Assembly: GCA_012798275.1 (NCBI GenBank)
Contig: JAAZNO010000650.1
Location: forward strand, 1 to 6,034
Length of the DNA stretch: 6,034 nt
From: Chloroflexota bacterium
GTDB taxonomy: Bacteria; Chloroflexota; Anaerolineae; B4-G1; SLSP01
Direction: 5' to 3'
Positions within the stretch are counted from its first letter, which is position 1; every line of letters starts with the position of its first letter. The position numbers and the translations under genes are program-made. Below, piece by piece: positions 1-5,909 of the stretch. The notes beneath the pieces were generated by a model that was not told where the DNA came from, did not search any database, and worked only from the letters and a program-made list of their open reading frames with translations.

Positions 1-76
1 GCAAGGCCGCGCCATCCTCTTCGACGATGGCATAGCCGGTGATGGCCGTTCCCGGATCCACGCCGAGCGCGCGCAT
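1..76 (-). CDS. ruvC: RuvC Holliday junction endonuclease, N-terminal 25 codons (cut by window edge)
   Basis: RuvC is the nuclease of the RuvABC resolvasome. It cuts Holliday junctions symmetrically during recombinational repair in the cytoplasm. Only the N-terminus is present. The translation begins MRALGVDPGTAITGYAIVEE, the first beta strand of the RuvC RNase H-like fold. Asp7 in GVDPGT is the first of the four catalytic acidic residues. The ATG at 76-74 shares one base with the yebC stop codon (TGATG), so the pair is almost certainly one operon with coupled translation. No Shine-Dalgarno lies directly before this ATG: the preceding bases read CCTCCTTCTG. The nearest GGAGG (100-96) is about 20 nt upstream and could pair with CCTCC at 86-82. 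Re-initiation after yebC is the likeliest way it is translated. The identification is firm although the gene is partial. Confidence 0.9.
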   Translation of the reverse strand, partial: MRALGVDPGTAITGYAIVEEDGAAL

Positions 77-837
77 CAGAAGGAGGACTCGAAGGCCTCC
101 ACGGCCTCTTCTGTCACCTCAAGATTGGAAAACACGCGGCGCACGTCGTCCATTTCCTCGAGGTTATCAATGAGCCTGAGGACCTGCACGGCGTCTTTGA
201 CGGGCAGCGACATTTCATTCTTGGGCGCCATGACCAGATCCATACTGGCGATGGGGATCCCAGCGGCCTTGAGCTGCTTGCTCACAACGTGCAGGTCGGT
301 GGGATCGGTGTAGACCTCGTGATTGTCCTCGCCCTCGCCCATGGCGACATCCTGGGCGCCCGCTTCGACCGCCACCTCGAAGAGCTTGTCGAAATTCACG
401 CTCGCCGGGACGCCGATCACGCCGCGGCGTTCGAACTGCCAGGCGACCGAGCCGGGATCGCCAATCGTGCCGCCCTGGCGGCTCAGTGCGTGTCGCAGCG
501 CCGCGACGGTGCGATTGCGGTTGTCGGTCACCACATCAATCAGCATGGCGACGCCGCTGGGGCCGTATCCCTCGTAGGTGATTTCGAGAATTTCAGCGCC
601 GTCTTTGTCTTCGCCCGCGCCGCGCTTGATGGCGCGCTCGATGTTGTCCTTGGGCATGCCCATCGAACGGGCTTTGTCGAGGATCATGCGCAGACGCATG
701 TTGCCTTCGGGGTCGCCGCCCCCCTCGCGGGCTGCAATGACGATTTCGCGCGCGATCTTGGTGAAGACGGCGCCCTTCTTCGCGTCATTCGCTTCCTTCT
801 TGCGGCGAATGGTTGACCAATGGCTATGTCCGGACAT
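76..837 (-). CDS. yebC: YebC/PmpR/TACO1-family translation-associated protein
   Basis: The 253-residue protein has the usual length and the full set of YebC family signatures. These are the N-terminal MSGHSHWSTIRRKK and FTKIAREI (residues 1-32), MPKDNIERAIKRG (61-73), YEGYGPSGVA (88-97), TDNRNRT (104-110) and, near the C-terminus, LIDNLEEMDDVRRVFSN (222-238). Older annotation calls the family transcriptional regulators (PmpR in Pseudomonas). More recent work on bacterial YebC and mitochondrial TACO1 points to a ribosome-associated role that relieves stalling at proline-rich stretches. The sequence here cannot tell these apart. The start is well supported: AGGGAGGT at 848-841 lies just before the ATG with a short 3-nt gap. 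The gene follows fmt by 95 bp and overlaps ruvC by one base, so it is probably the first gene of a yebC-ruvC operon or is reached by readthrough from fmt. I see no strong promoter in the gap. Confidence 0.96.
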   Translation of the reverse strand: MSGHSHWSTIRRKKEANDAKKGAVFTKIAREIVIAAREGGGDPEGNMRLRMILDKARSMGMPKDNIERAIKRGAGEDKDGAEILEITYEGYGPSGVAMLIDVVTDNRNRTVAALRHALSRQGGTIGDPGSVAWQFERRGVIGVPASVNFDKLFEVAVEAGAQDVAMGEGEDNHEVYTDPTDLHVVSKQLKAAGIPIASMDLVMAPKNEMSLPVKDAVQVLRLIDNLEEMDDVRRVFSNLEVTEEAVEAFESSF

Positions 838-840
838 CTG

Positions 841-848
841 ACCTCCCT
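841..848 (-). promoter_or_regulatory. Strong Shine-Dalgarno of yebC
   Basis: The minus strand reads AGGGAGGT then CAG then ATG. The match to the 16S anti-Shine-Dalgarno is near perfect, though the 3-nt gap after GGAGGT is shorter than usual. It fixes the yebC start at 837. Confidence 0.75.
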
Positions 849-910
849 AAACTTTTAAGATCGTGAAGCTCCAAAATTTGAATCCCAACTTCAAGGCTCA
901 TTGAGGATGC

Positions 911-942
911 AAAAGCCGGGTGTCCTACAAGTTCACCCGGCT
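911..942 (-). terminator. Possible weak intrinsic terminator at the 3' end of fmt
   Basis: On the minus strand AGCCGGGTG (942-934) and CACCCGGCT (922-914) form a perfect 9-bp stem with an 11-nt loop. A short T run follows, the last T of the stem plus three more before GC. The fmt stop codon (935-933) sits at the base of the loop. The T tract is short, so termination would be leaky and some readthrough into yebC is plausible. Confidence 0.4.
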
Positions 943-1886
943 GCCGGAGCCGTCAAACGGCTCCCAAGCACGGCGCTTTTGCCGCGCAGGAAGGCGTCGC
1001 CGTTCATTGGCCGCTTGCCGGCCATCTGCAGCTGCAACAGCACCAATGCGCCCTCGCCGGTCATGACGGCGGGCATGGATCCCTGCATGAAAACAGTTCC
1101 GGGAGCGGCTTCTGGCAGCGGCGTTCCCTCCGGCAGCGCCCGGGCCCTCAGGATTTTCAAGCGTTCCTCGCCCCACAACGTGAAAGCGCCCGGCTCCGGC
1201 GAGAAAGCGCGCACCTGACGTTCCAGCAACCGTGCCGGCTGTTGCCAGTCGAGGGCGGCGGCTTCTTTCTGCAGGCGGCGGGTGAGGGTCACGCCTTCTT
1301 CTGGCTGAGGTCGCGGTTGCAGCTCGCCGCTGAGGTACGCCGGCAGGATTTCCAGGAGCAGTTCCGCGCCGAGTTGGGCGAGGCGCTCTTCAAGTTCGCC
1401 GGCGGTCTCGTCCGGGTAGATGGGGATCTCGCGCTGGGCAAGGATCGGCCCGGTGTCGAGTCCTGCGTCCATCTGCATGATGGTGACGCCGGTGACGGCG
1501 TCGCCCGCGAGCAGCGCCGCTTGAATGGGCGTCGCGCCGCGCCAGCGGGGCAGCAGGGAGCTGTGGACGTTCAGCGCGCCGAAGCGGGGCAGTTCGAGCA
1601 CGGCCGGCGGCAGGATCTGCCCGAAAGCGGCGACGACGATGAGGTCGGGCATCCAGGCGCGGAGGTGTTCGATGGCCTCGATGGTGCGCAGCCGCTCCGG
1701 CTGGAAAACGGGGATGCCTTCGGCTTCTGCTAGCTGTTTGACCGGGGGCGCGACACAGCGCCGCCCCCGGCCGGCGGGACGATCGGGCTGTGTCACGACG
1801 CCGACGACGGGGTAGGCGTCGCAGAGCTTCTCCAGCGTGGGCAACGCAAATTTGGGCGTGCCCATGAACACAATTCGCGGTTCCAT
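933..1886 (-). CDS. fmt: Methionyl-tRNA formyltransferase
   Basis: Fmt transfers the formyl group of 10-formyl-tetrahydrofolate to the amino group of Met on initiator tRNA, giving the fMet-tRNA used to start translation. The 317-residue length is typical. The N-terminal Rossmann-like formyltransferase domain (about 1-190) begins with RIVFMGTPKFALPTL. It carries the folate-site motif SLLPRWRGATPIQ (110-122) and the catalytic trio Asn106, His108 and Asp144 (in MDAGLDTGPI), matching the E. coli numbering. The C-terminal tRNA-binding domain (about 200-303) shows RRLQKEAAALDW, a RAFSPEPGAF segment (226-235) and QMAGKRPMNGDAFLRGK. The ATG at 1886 gives the normal N-terminus, but no Shine-Dalgarno precedes it (AGCCTCC). 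A good promoter ends almost at the start codon, which suggests a leaderless mRNA. The gene lies between the glyA-gcvT fusion and yebC, all on the same strand. Confidence 0.97.
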   Translation of the reverse strand: MEPRIVFMGTPKFALPTLEKLCDAYPVVGVVTQPDRPAGRGRRCVAPPVKQLAEAEGIPVFQPERLRTIEAIEHLRAWMPDLIVVAAFGQILPPAVLELPRFGALNVHSSLLPRWRGATPIQAALLAGDAVTGVTIMQMDAGLDTGPILAQREIPIYPDETAGELEERLAQLGAELLLEILPAYLSGELQPRPQPEEGVTLTRRLQKEAAALDWQQPARLLERQVRAFSPEPGAFTLWGEERLKILRARALPEGTPLPEAAPGTVFMQGSMPAVMTGEGALVLLQLQMAGKRPMNGDAFLRGKSAVLGSRLTAPAAG

Positions 1887-1893
1887 GGAGGCT

Positions 1894-1921
1894 ATTTTAT
1901 CATAAGCCGGACGCAGGGCAA
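1894..1921 (-). promoter_or_regulatory. Sigma70-like promoter of fmt, predicted leaderless start
   Basis: The minus strand has TTGCCC (1921-1916), a 16-nt spacer and TAAAAT (1899-1894). TGA directly before the -10 (1902-1900) gives an extended -10 element. Transcription would be expected to start around 1888-1886, at or within two bases of the fmt ATG (1886). No other convincing promoter and no ribosome binding site lie between it and the gene. The call rests on motif match and position only. Confidence 0.6.
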
Positions 1922-1937
1922 GCCGTCTGGATTAATT

Positions 1938-1975
1938 TTTCCTCCTCCCCAGCATTTCCGCCGGGGAGGAGGAAA
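1938..1975. repeat. Stable G/C-rich hairpin between glyA-gcvT and fmt
   Basis: TTTCCTCCTCCCC (1938-1950) pairs perfectly with GGGGAGGAGGAAA (1963-1975), giving 13 bp around a 12-nt loop. It lies 59 bp past the glyA-gcvT stop and upstream of the fmt promoter, where a terminator would be expected. On the minus strand, however, the stem is followed by A-rich sequence rather than a T run, so it is not a classical intrinsic terminator. It may instead be a 3'-end stabilising structure or a dispersed palindrome. Its pyrimidine-then-purine layout resembles the palindromes at 5819 and 5922. Confidence 0.55.
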
Positions 1976-2033
1976 GGGAGGTCATGCGCTCACGTTTTTG
2001 GAAGAAGCGAAGTGTTGTTTCGGCGCTTGGCGC

Positions 2034-5000
2034 TTATTTCCGCTTCGGGAAGCGGCTGAGGACGACGATAGGGACCGGCAGCTGGGCGCGTTCCCCCAAC
2101 TTGAGCTCGTTGTTGGGCTTGGGCGCCCGGCGCGGGGTGACGAGGACCGCCAGTTTCGTCCCCTCTTTGTGATAGTCCAGGCTTACATAGGCCTGTCCGA
2201 GCAGGAGGCCTTCGGTGTCAATGGCGCAGCTGGTGACGTAGCCTACCACTTTGCCGCGCTCGTCTATCACCCGGTCGAGCTGCTGCGGCATGGGCTGTCC
2301 TTTCTCCGGCACCTGGAAGCGGAGCACGGCGGCCTTGCGCTGCGCCTCGCGGGCGAGGTAGGCCTCACGGCCCACGAAGAAGGGCTTGTAGAGCTTGATG
2401 TAGGTGTGGAATCCGGCCTCGGCCATGGTGAGGTTGAGCGGCCCTGCCATCTCGTGGCCGTAGAGCGGCAGGCCCGCCTCGGTGCGGAGGCTGTCGCGCG
2501 CCGCCAATCCGCAGGGCTTGAGGCCGAGTGGTTCGCCCACGGCCAACAGCGCCTTCCAGAAATCCACCAGCCGATCCGGGTGGACGAAGAGCTCGTAGGC
2601 CACGCGCTCGCCGGTGTAGCCGGTGCGGCTGACGATGACGTCGAAGTCGCCCAGGGTGACGCGGCAGATGCCGGCCCACGGCAGCGACTTGACCTTGCGC
2701 TTGTCGGCATCGCTGCCGCCAAGGGCCAGCAAGATGTCGGTGGATTTAGGCCCCTGGAGGGCGAGCTCGGCGCGCATGTCGGTGCCGGCGCTCGGGTCGC
2801 GCAGGTCGCGCAGGATCACGCCCTGGCCTTCCCATCTTGCCCAGGGGCGCCGGGGATCAATCTGCACTTCGCCGCGCAGGACGGCAGTGGCCCAGGCCCA
2901 ATCCTTGTCGTTGTTGGAGGCGTTGACGACCACCAGGTAGTGGTCTTCGGCCATGCGGTAGACGAGGAGGTCGTCGAGCGGGATGCCCTCGATGTCGAAG
3001 AGGGCGGAATACTGCGACTCGCCCACCTCGAGCGTGCTGATGTCGTTGACCATGAGCAGGTTGAGGAAGGCCGCGGCTTCGGGTCCCTGGACGTCCCAGC
3101 AACCCATGTGGCTCACGTCGAAGAGGCCCGCCGCCTGACGCACGGCGCGGTGTTCCTCGGAGTTGCCGGTGTACCAGACGGGCATGTCCCACCCGCCGAA
3201 GGGAACCATGCGCGCGCCCATCTCGCGGTGTGTGGCGTGAAGGCGGGTCTGCCTGAGCGGCGCATTCTCCGGCTCCCGCCACTCGAATTTGGGCAGCGCC
3301 GGGCCTGAGGGAGTGGAGGACTTCCGGACGCCCACGAAGTACGGCCTGGCGTAGGGGCCGCCATCGGCGACGAGGGGAAGGGCGGGGTCGGGCGCCGGGC
3401 CGGCATCGCGCACGGCGTTGAGGAAGGGAAGGCGGCCGTACACGTCATCGGTGGCGACGTAGCCATCTACCAAAGCTCGTAACCAGGTCATCACGCGGGG
3501 GGCTGCCGCGCGGGGGACATCGAGGGTGTAGGCCTTGGCGTTCACGCGGGTGAGCCAGGCCGGGGTCATCACCGCGCCGTTGGCTTCGAGGAGGGTAATG
3601 GCGCGGCCCTCGCCGTCGCTTAGATCCGCGGTGTTGGAGGGAGTGAGCCAGTCCACAAAGCTCTTGACCTGTTCGCCGAGCAGCTCGAGCCGTTCGCAGG
3701 CAGCCGTGCCGCGCGGGGCATCGTCCAGGTAATAGAAATGCGGATAGCCGCTGCGGGGCTGCAGGTCGTAGGGATCGCTGGCCTGACGTGCCAGCTCGCG
3801 GATCTCACATTTGACCTCTTCCAGCGTGTCGAAATCCACGCGCGCCATGTAATCGGGCTTAGCGTGCCAGAGGGTGAGGTAGCCCTGCGTGGCGCGGAAG
3901 AGTTTGCCGATCGCCGCGGCGATGCGCGCCATCTCCGGCTCCTTGAGGCCGCGCTGCGTGACCCAGGGGGTGCCCAGGCGCACGCCGGAGGGGTAGGCGG
4001 CGGTGGCATCGCCGGGAATGGTGTTGCGGTTGGCAACGATGCCTGCGATGTCGAGCAAGCGGGCGGCGGGATCGCCCATCAACGGCGTGCCATCGGGGCC
4101 TTTGAAGCCCTTGCAGTCAATGAGCACCATGTGGCTGTCGGTGCCGCCGTAGGCCACGCGGACGCCCTCGGCTTCCAGGGCGATCGCCAGCGCGCGGGCG
4201 TTGGCGACGGTCTGGTATTGCAGGGCCTTGAACTGCTCCGTCTGCGCCAGGCGCATGGCTGCGGCGATGCCAGCGATGGTGTGCATGTGCGGTCCGCCTT
4301 GCAGGCCGGGGAAGACGGCGCGGTCGAATTTCCTGGCGAGCAGGGGTTTGTGGGTGAGGATGACGCTGCCGCGGGGGCCATCCAGCGATTTGTGGGTGGT
4401 GAAGGTGATGACGTCGGCGATGCCCACCGGGCTGGGGAAAGCGCCGGCTGCTACCATGCCGGCGATGTGTGCGATGTCGGCCATCAGGTAGGCGCCGGCT
4501 TCGTCGGCAATGGCGCGGAAGGCTTTCCAATCAATGGTGAGCGGATAAGAAGTGTAGCCGGCGATGATCAGCTTGGGGTGATTTTCCAGCGCGAGTTGGC
4601 GGATGGCGTCGTAATCCAGGCGCTCGGTTTTCTCGTCCACGCCGTAGTGAATGACGTTGTAGGTTTTGCCGGAGTAGGCGACTTTGCTGCCGTGGCTGAG
4701 GTGTCCCCCGACGTGCAGCGCCAACGTGAGCATGGTATCGCCGGGATTGAGCAGGGCCACTTGTACCGCGGTGTTGGCGGGCGCGCCGGAGAGCGCCTGG
4801 ACGTTCACGAAGAGCTGTTCCGGTTTGATGCCGTTGGTAGCGAAAACTTCGGCGGTGCGACGGCGCGCGAGCGCTTCCAGGATGTCGGCGTATTCCACGC
4901 CCTTGTAGTAGCGCGGGTCGCTGTAGCGGCGGTAGCGTCCCAGCTCCACCTCGTAATCCAGAAGGCGCTCCTGGGGCAGGGTGCGGGTGCGCTCGTCGGG

Positions 5001-5183
5001 ATAGCCCTCGGCGTAGAGATGGGAGAAGGCCGAGGCGGCTGCCTCATGCACGGCGAGCGGTGAGACGGATTCGGAAGGGACCATGATCAGCTTGCGGGCC
5101 TGGCGCTCCGTCTCGTATCCGATCAACGCCGCCAGTTCGGGGTCCAATTCTGCTAACGGTTTCCGAAAGAGAAAATCTTGCAT
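2034..5183 (-). CDS. Bifunctional serine hydroxymethyltransferase / glycine-cleavage T-protein fusion
   Basis: This is one uninterrupted reading frame of 1049 codons. Residues 1 to about 475 are a GlyA-type SHMT (serine + THF to glycine + methylene-THF, PLP-dependent). By comparison with the Geobacillus enzyme, the catalytic residues are present: Ser37, Tyr57 and Glu59 (YAEGY), Tyr93 (RYYKG), His161 (GGHLSHG), Asp236 and His239 (ADIAHIAG), PLP lysine Lys265 (TTHKSL) and carboxylate-binding Arg402 (SGVRLGT). Residues about 642-1049 are GcvT, the aminomethyltransferase that moves the methylene from H-protein to THF. They show [25 protein letters not shown] (catalytic Asp738), RTGYTGE and [18 protein letters not shown]. 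The segment between (about 480-640) includes a degenerate GcvT-like stretch. Oddities are a 26-residue insertion after YAEGYP and HKSLDGPRG where HKTLRGPRG is usual. The ATG at 5183 was chosen over the frame-open ATG at 5366 because AAGGAG precedes it and the SHMT N-terminus fits. Separate glyA and gcvT genes are the common arrangement. Confidence 0.95.
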   Translation of the reverse strand: MQDFLFRKPLAELDPELAALIGYETERQARKLIMVPSESVSPLAVHEAAASAFSHLYAEGYPDERTRTLPQERLLDYEVELGRYRRYSDPRYYKGVEYADILEALARRRTAEVFATNGIKPEQLFVNVQALSGAPANTAVQVALLNPGDTMLTLALHVGGHLSHGSKVAYSGKTYNVIHYGVDEKTERLDYDAIRQLALENHPKLIIAGYTSYPLTIDWKAFRAIADEAGAYLMADIAHIAGMVAAGAFPSPVGIADVITFTTHKSLDGPRGSVILTHKPLLARKFDRAVFPGLQGGPHMHTIAGIAAAMRLAQTEQFKALQYQTVANARALAIALEAEGVRVAYGGTDSHMVLIDCKGFKGPDGTPLMGDPAARLLDIAGIVANRNTIPGDATAAYPSGVRLGTPWVTQRGLKEPEMARIAAAIGKLFRATQGYLTLWHAKPDYMARVDFDTLEEVKCEIRELARQASDPYDLQPRSGYPHFYYLDDAPRGTAACERLELLGEQVKSFVDWLTPSNTADLSDGEGRAITLLEANGAVMTPAWLTRVNAKAYTLDVPRAAAPRVMTWLRALVDGYVATDDVYGRLPFLNAVRDAGPAPDPALPLVADGGPYARPYFVGVRKSSTPSGPALPKFEWREPENAPLRQTRLHATHREMGARMVPFGGWDMPVWYTGNSEEHRAVRQAAGLFDVSHMGCWDVQGPEAAAFLNLLMVNDISTLEVGESQYSALFDIEGIPLDDLLVYRMAEDHYLVVVNASNNDKDWAWATAVLRGEVQIDPRRPWARWEGQGVILRDLRDPSAGTDMRAELALQGPKSTDILLALGGSDADKRKVKSLPWAGICRVTLGDFDVIVSRTGYTGERVAYELFVHPDRLVDFWKALLAVGEPLGLKPCGLAARDSLRTEAGLPLYGHEMAGPLNLTMAEAGFHTYIKLYKPFFVGREAYLAREAQRKAAVLRFQVPEKGQPMPQQLDRVIDERGKVVGYVTSCAIDTEGLLLGQAYVSLDYHKEGTKLAVLVTPRRAPKPNNELKLGERAQLPVPIVVLSRFPKRK

Positions 5184-5331
5184 GGCACACTCCTTGTAGG
5201 TGACAGGTTTTCCAAAACTGATAATGCAGTGCGAATCAGGAATGAGAGGGTGAGCGGCGCTTCTCGACAGGTCTTGCTTGCCGGCGCGCTCTTTCGCTGC
5301 CTTGCCTTCTCGCTTTTTCGCCAACTCGCTT
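5184..5331 (-). promoter_or_regulatory. Predicted 5' leader of glyA-gcvT, about 147 nt
   Basis: If transcription starts near 5331, the untranslated leader is about 147 nt, long for a bacterial housekeeping gene. It contains a hairpin in which GAGCGCGC (5291-5284) pairs with GCGCCGCTC (5260-5252) with one bulged base and a loop of about 23 nt. At its 5' end is a direct repeat of GAAAAAGCGAG (minus strand, 5335-5325 and 5319-5309, 16 nt apart). The ACCTGTC motif also occurs twice. I looked for a glycine riboswitch, which would make sense here, and could not recognise its conserved core. Any regulatory role is conjecture. Confidence 0.35.
5190..5195 (-). promoter_or_regulatory. Shine-Dalgarno of the glyA-gcvT fusion
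   Basis: The minus strand reads AAGGAG, a 6-nt spacer (TGTGCC), then the ATG at 5183. This spacing is ideal and it decides the start against in-frame ATG codons farther upstream. The bases CACCT just upstream could pair imperfectly with AGGAGTG, but the loop would be very tight. Confidence 0.85.
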
Positions 5332-5337
5332 TTTCTA

Positions 5338-5366
5338 ACTATAGGCCAGTTTCGCGGAATGCACAA
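5338..5366 (-). promoter_or_regulatory. Sigma70-like promoter of glyA-gcvT
   Basis: The minus strand carries TTGTGC (5366-5361), a 17-nt spacer and TATAGT (5343-5338). Hexamer quality and spacing are both good, and transcription would be predicted to begin near 5331. It is the best promoter in front of the fusion gene and is not interrupted by the MITE-like element, whose nearer end is about 73 bp farther upstream. Confidence 0.6.
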
Positions 5367-5428
5367 GCGCAGTTTGGATGGAAGTCGCCGGTATTTGTTA
5401 CTAAAGCCGCGGTGAGTGCGCGCGCGCC

Positions 5429-5619
5429 TTTTGACTGAGAGGGCTATCGCGTTTGACTACCTGTAGGAGAAATGCGGCCTAAAGGCCGGGGATAAAAAAG
5501 GGGTTTTTGTGGCGGGGCGAAGCCCCGCCACAAAAACCCCCTCTAAAAGTCGCTTAAGCGACACAACAGGCATCGCGATGGGACGAGTTTCCTAAATGCG
5601 ATAGCCCTGTTTTGACTGA
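5429..5619. mobile_element. MITE-like element with 10-bp target duplication
   Basis: A non-coding unit of about 170 bp lies between two exact copies of TTTTGACTGA (5429-5438 and 5610-5619), each separated from the element by one G or included as its terminal base. Its ends are inverted repeats: AGGGCTATCGC (5440-5450) and GCGATAGCCCT (5598-5608) are perfect over 11 bp, and extend to 15 bp (to GTTT / AAAT) with one mismatch. The interior has no transposase frame. It holds a 19-bp perfect palindrome plus GTCGCTTAAGCGAC (5549-5562) and CATCGCGATG (5571-5580). Terminal inverted repeats with a flanking direct repeat are the structure left by a transposase-mobilised MITE. A 10-bp duplication would suit an IS4-like parent, but that link is a guess. 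Confidence 0.7.
5494..5540 (-). terminator. Perfect 19-bp palindrome with terminator-like T tract (inside the MITE-like element)
   Basis: GGGGTTTTTGTGGCGGGGC (5500-5518) and its exact complement (5522-5540) are separated by only GAA, so the apex reads GCGAAGC, a known very stable mini-hairpin. On the minus strand the stem is followed directly by TTTTTTATC, which makes a convincing intrinsic terminator for transcripts arriving from the right. It would insulate the glyA-gcvT promoter. It could equally be a dispersed palindromic repeat, since a related copy lies at 5869-5907. Confidence 0.6.
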
Positions 5620-5639
5620 AGGCCCAGTCGTTGTATACT
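5612..5639 (+). promoter_or_regulatory. Plus-strand sigma70-like promoter
   Basis: TTGACT (5612-5617), a 16-nt spacer and TATACT (5634-5639) form the closest consensus promoter in the window. It points rightwards, opposite to all clear genes, with a predicted start near 5646. The -35 hexamer lies in the right copy of the target duplication, so the MITE-like element inserted immediately upstream of, or within, this promoter and left it intact. A hairpin (5640-5646 with 5659-5665, plus an inner GCC/GGC) sits around the start point. What it transcribes is unclear. Confidence 0.5.
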
Positions 5640-5700
5640 GAGAGCGAAGCCGAAGGGCCGCTCTCTCGCCTTTTCGCCGATTTTCAGAGGAGGAGACGCC

Positions 5701-5745
5701 ATGTGTTGGCGCGCATCATTCAAGAATGAAAATATGCGGTTATAG
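5701..5745 (+). CDS. Possible 14-residue small ORF or leader peptide
   Basis: ATG at 5701 opens a frame MCWRASFKNENMRL that ends in TAG. It is preceded by AGAGGAGGAG (5686-5695) with a 5-nt gap, one of the strongest ribosome binding sites in the window, and by the plus-strand promoter at 5612-5639. Promoter, hairpin, strong Shine-Dalgarno and short ORF in series would fit a leader peptide or small-protein gene. No recognisable plus-strand gene follows within the window, and 14 residues is too short to judge by composition. It may also be a relic of a gene whose body has been lost. Confidence 0.2.
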   Translation: MCWRASFKNENMRL

Positions 5746-5818
5746 TTCAGCCTGGCGTCAGGTAGCTTGATGGCGATGGATGAACCTTTGTAAGCTGCAA
5801 CTTTTGCCCCTCTCCCTG

Positions 5819-5856
5819 CCCCCTCCCCAACGGCGCAGGCGCCGTTGGGGAGGGGG
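5819..5856. repeat. Perfect 18-bp palindrome with 2-nt centre
   Basis: CCCCCTCCCCAACGGCGC (5819-5836) and its exact complement (5839-5856) flank AG. In RNA it would form a very stable hairpin. The plus strand continues into A-rich sequence, and the minus strand gives no T run after the stem, so it is not a terminator in either direction. The pyrimidine arm followed by a purine arm resembles the hairpins at 1938 and 5922. Confidence 0.65.
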
Positions 5857-5907
5857 AGAAAAAATAAAGGGGTTTTGCAGACGGGCTACGGCCGCCTGCA
5901 AAACCCC
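5857..5907 (-). repeat. Palindrome related to the MITE hairpin, with minus-strand T-rich tail
   Basis: GGGGTTTTGCAG (5869-5880) pairs with CTGCAAAACCCC (5896-5907). Pairing continues inward to a TAC loop (5887-5889), with 16 of 18 positions matched. The layout (GGGGTTTT outer arm, GC-rich inner arm, 3-nt loop) is that of the palindrome at 5500-5540, so the two look like members of one repeat family. On the minus strand TTTATTTTTTCT follows the stem, which gives it intrinsic-terminator character too. Confidence 0.55.
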
Positions 5908-5909
5908 AC

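Noticed and set aside
1976..2172. GGGAGGT followed closely by ATG 1984 and a 62-codon plus-strand frame
   Set aside because: The purine run is part of the 1938-1975 hairpin region. Only one base separates it from the ATG, and most of the frame is antisense to the end of GcvT.
1998..3308. 436-codon open frame on the plus strand opposite the GcvT half
   Set aside because: It lies entirely antisense to a gene with clear GcvT motifs. Its composition (His, Val, Gly, Ala and Glu runs) is that of a mirrored frame in GC-rich DNA, and no domain is recognisable.
3738..5063. 441-codon open frame on the plus strand opposite the SHMT half
   Set aside because: It is a shadow of the SHMT-coding strand caused by high GC at codon position three. 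It lacks recognisable motifs and its start has no convincing context.
5184..5331. Glycine riboswitch upstream of the glycine/serine enzyme
   Set aside because: Expected from gene function, but the conserved aptamer core could not be recognised in the leader sequence.
5184..5366. 61-residue N-terminal extension of the fusion protein from ATG 5366
   Set aside because: That ATG overlaps the -35 of the predicted promoter, the extension has no SHMT similarity, and the ATG at 5183 has an ideal AAGGAG.
5735..5775. tRNA-like stretch (GGTTATAGTTCAG ... GGTAGC)
   Set aside because: It resembles a D-arm only. No anticodon arm, T-loop (GGTTCGA-type) or acceptor pairing could be found around it.
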